Source of the DNA: Bacteriovoracaceae bacterium
GTDB taxonomy: Bacteria; Bdellovibrionota; Bacteriovoracia; Bacteriovoracales; Bacteriovoracaceae
Length of the DNA: 7,319 bases
Assembly (NCBI GenBank): GCA_023954595.1
Contig: JAGSHJ010000148.1
Coordinates: 1 to 7,319 of the forward strand
Direction of reading: 5' to 3'
Positions 6,801 through 7,319 of the stretch are shown here, piece after piece (the stretch's first letter is position 1; each line of letters opens with the position of its first letter). The notes beneath the pieces were generated by a model. The model did no database searches and was not told the origin of the DNA. It saw only the letters and a list, made by a program, of their open reading frames with translations. The translations under genes and the position numbers were made by a program.

Positions 6801-7319
6801 TAACAAAGGGTCACTAGATTTAGTTGTTGCCGTCAATAAGTGGAGACTCCCTGATAGCTTCAAAAATGTTCAGGACAAACTTGCACCATTTTGTCATGAC
6901 CTCGTAGGTGACAAAGTTATTCACCACCCAAATTGTAAAAAATCGGATATGGTAAAAAATGACATATGCGGAATTCAAAACGAATTCGCAGGACGTTGGG
7001 ATAGCTCTTTTCTTGAAGCATCTCCCAAGCTTGCTGCAAAAAATGTATCCTCCACTTTAAATTCTATGGGGTGTAAGCATATAGTTGTGGACTTTGAAGG
7101 GGTAACTGTTGATGCCACTATACTTGAGAAGTGGTTGAGCGAGTTTCTTGGTGAGCTAAGGCCAGACTTTAAATTGTCCATAGCGGCATATGCTAAAAAC
7201 CAAGAACAGGTATCTAATGAGCTAGCAAATAGGCAGAGATATAAATTTCTTTGCTCTGAATTCGATGAGATTTGGCTTATGACATATGATTATTCAATAC
7301 CCCCTTGGACAGGTATTGG
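6721..7319 (+). CDS. Membrane-anchored GH18-like glycosidase domain protein (3' end outside window)
   Basis: An open frame starting at ATG 6721 and still open at the window end (199 complete codons). The frame is closed by TAG at 6715-6717, so 6721 is the first possible ATG; the next in-frame ATG (6949) would remove part of the domain. Residues 1-8 are basic (MSVSKAIK) and 9-26 form a hydrophobic span ending IIIFG, a signal anchor or uncleaved signal placing the rest in the periplasm. The domain has the landmarks of GH18-type TIM barrels: strand LDLVVAVNKW (32-41), strand HIVVDFEG with Asp124 and Glu126 as the DxE catalytic pair, strand KLSIAAYAK, and EIWLMTYDYS (183-192) matching the M-x-Y-D strand. 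Five Cys in the visible periplasmic part could form disulfides. No good Shine-Dalgarno is present (GGG lies too close), so coupling to the overlapping barrel gene is likely. Substrate unknown; chitin-like, poly-N-acetylglucosamine or peptidoglycan glycans are possible. GH18 assignment is from motif recognition only. Confidence 0.82.
   Translation, partial: MSVSKAIKVGIIGLLAVLTLTIIIFGNNKGSLDLVVAVNKWRLPDSFKNVQDKLAPFCHDLVGDKVIHHPNCKKSDMVKNDICGIQNEFAGRWDSSFLEASPKLAAKNVSSTLNSMGCKHIVVDFEGVTVDATILEKWLSEFLGELRPDFKLSIAAYAKNQEQVSNELANRQRYKFLCSEFDEIWLMTYDYSIPPWTGI

Noticed and set aside
6975..7181. Minus-strand open frame near the 3' end
   Set aside because: It is opposite the GH18-like gene, whose DFEG strand and surrounding fold explain the sequence; the reverse product has no recognisable feature.

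Overview
The window is one densely packed, single-direction (+) gene cluster in A+T-rich bacterial DNA. It holds seven protein genes, two of them cut by the window edges. Spacers are at most about 28 bases, two junctions are ATGA overlaps, and two more are out-of-frame overlaps. No RNA gene, mobile element, CRISPR array, clear promoter or terminator is visible, and no gene-free stretch exceeds 30 bases. The codon usage, the wealth of hybrid kinases and response regulators, and the Gram-negative outer-membrane-type barrel protein would suit a Bdellovibrionota/Bacteriovoracales-like or other deltaproteobacteria-like organism. This placement is inference and not proven by any single marker.

Layout. 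Positions 1-3423: the 3' part of a large hybrid histidine kinase (partial GAF, four PAS, HisKA, HATPase, two receivers), with its start upstream of the window. Positions 3441-4124 and 4121-4822: two response regulators, each a complete receiver followed by a similar, unusual ~100-residue beta-rich domain that looks like a degenerate PilZ-type domain. Positions 4819-5505: an OmpR/PhoB-type DNA-binding response regulator. Positions 5534-5854: a stand-alone histidine phosphotransfer (HPt) protein. Positions 5802-6800: a secreted protein with a signal peptide, ending like an outer-membrane beta-barrel. Positions 6721 to the window end: an easily missed membrane-anchored protein resembling glycoside hydrolase family 18 (GH18), which overlaps the barrel gene out of frame by 80 bases and continues past the window.

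How the genes may work together. The kinase has no HPt of its own, so His to Asp (kinase receivers) to His (separate HPt) to Asp (one or more of the three regulators) is the natural multistep phosphorelay. One output is transcriptional (the winged-helix regulator). The other two would act through the PilZ-like modules, probably by protein-protein contact. Co-transcription with a candidate outer-membrane barrel and an inner-membrane-anchored GH18-like enzyme suggests that the relay controls an envelope process, plausibly secretion or trimming of an extracellular polysaccharide. That last step is a hypothesis, and the genes just downstream of the window would test it.
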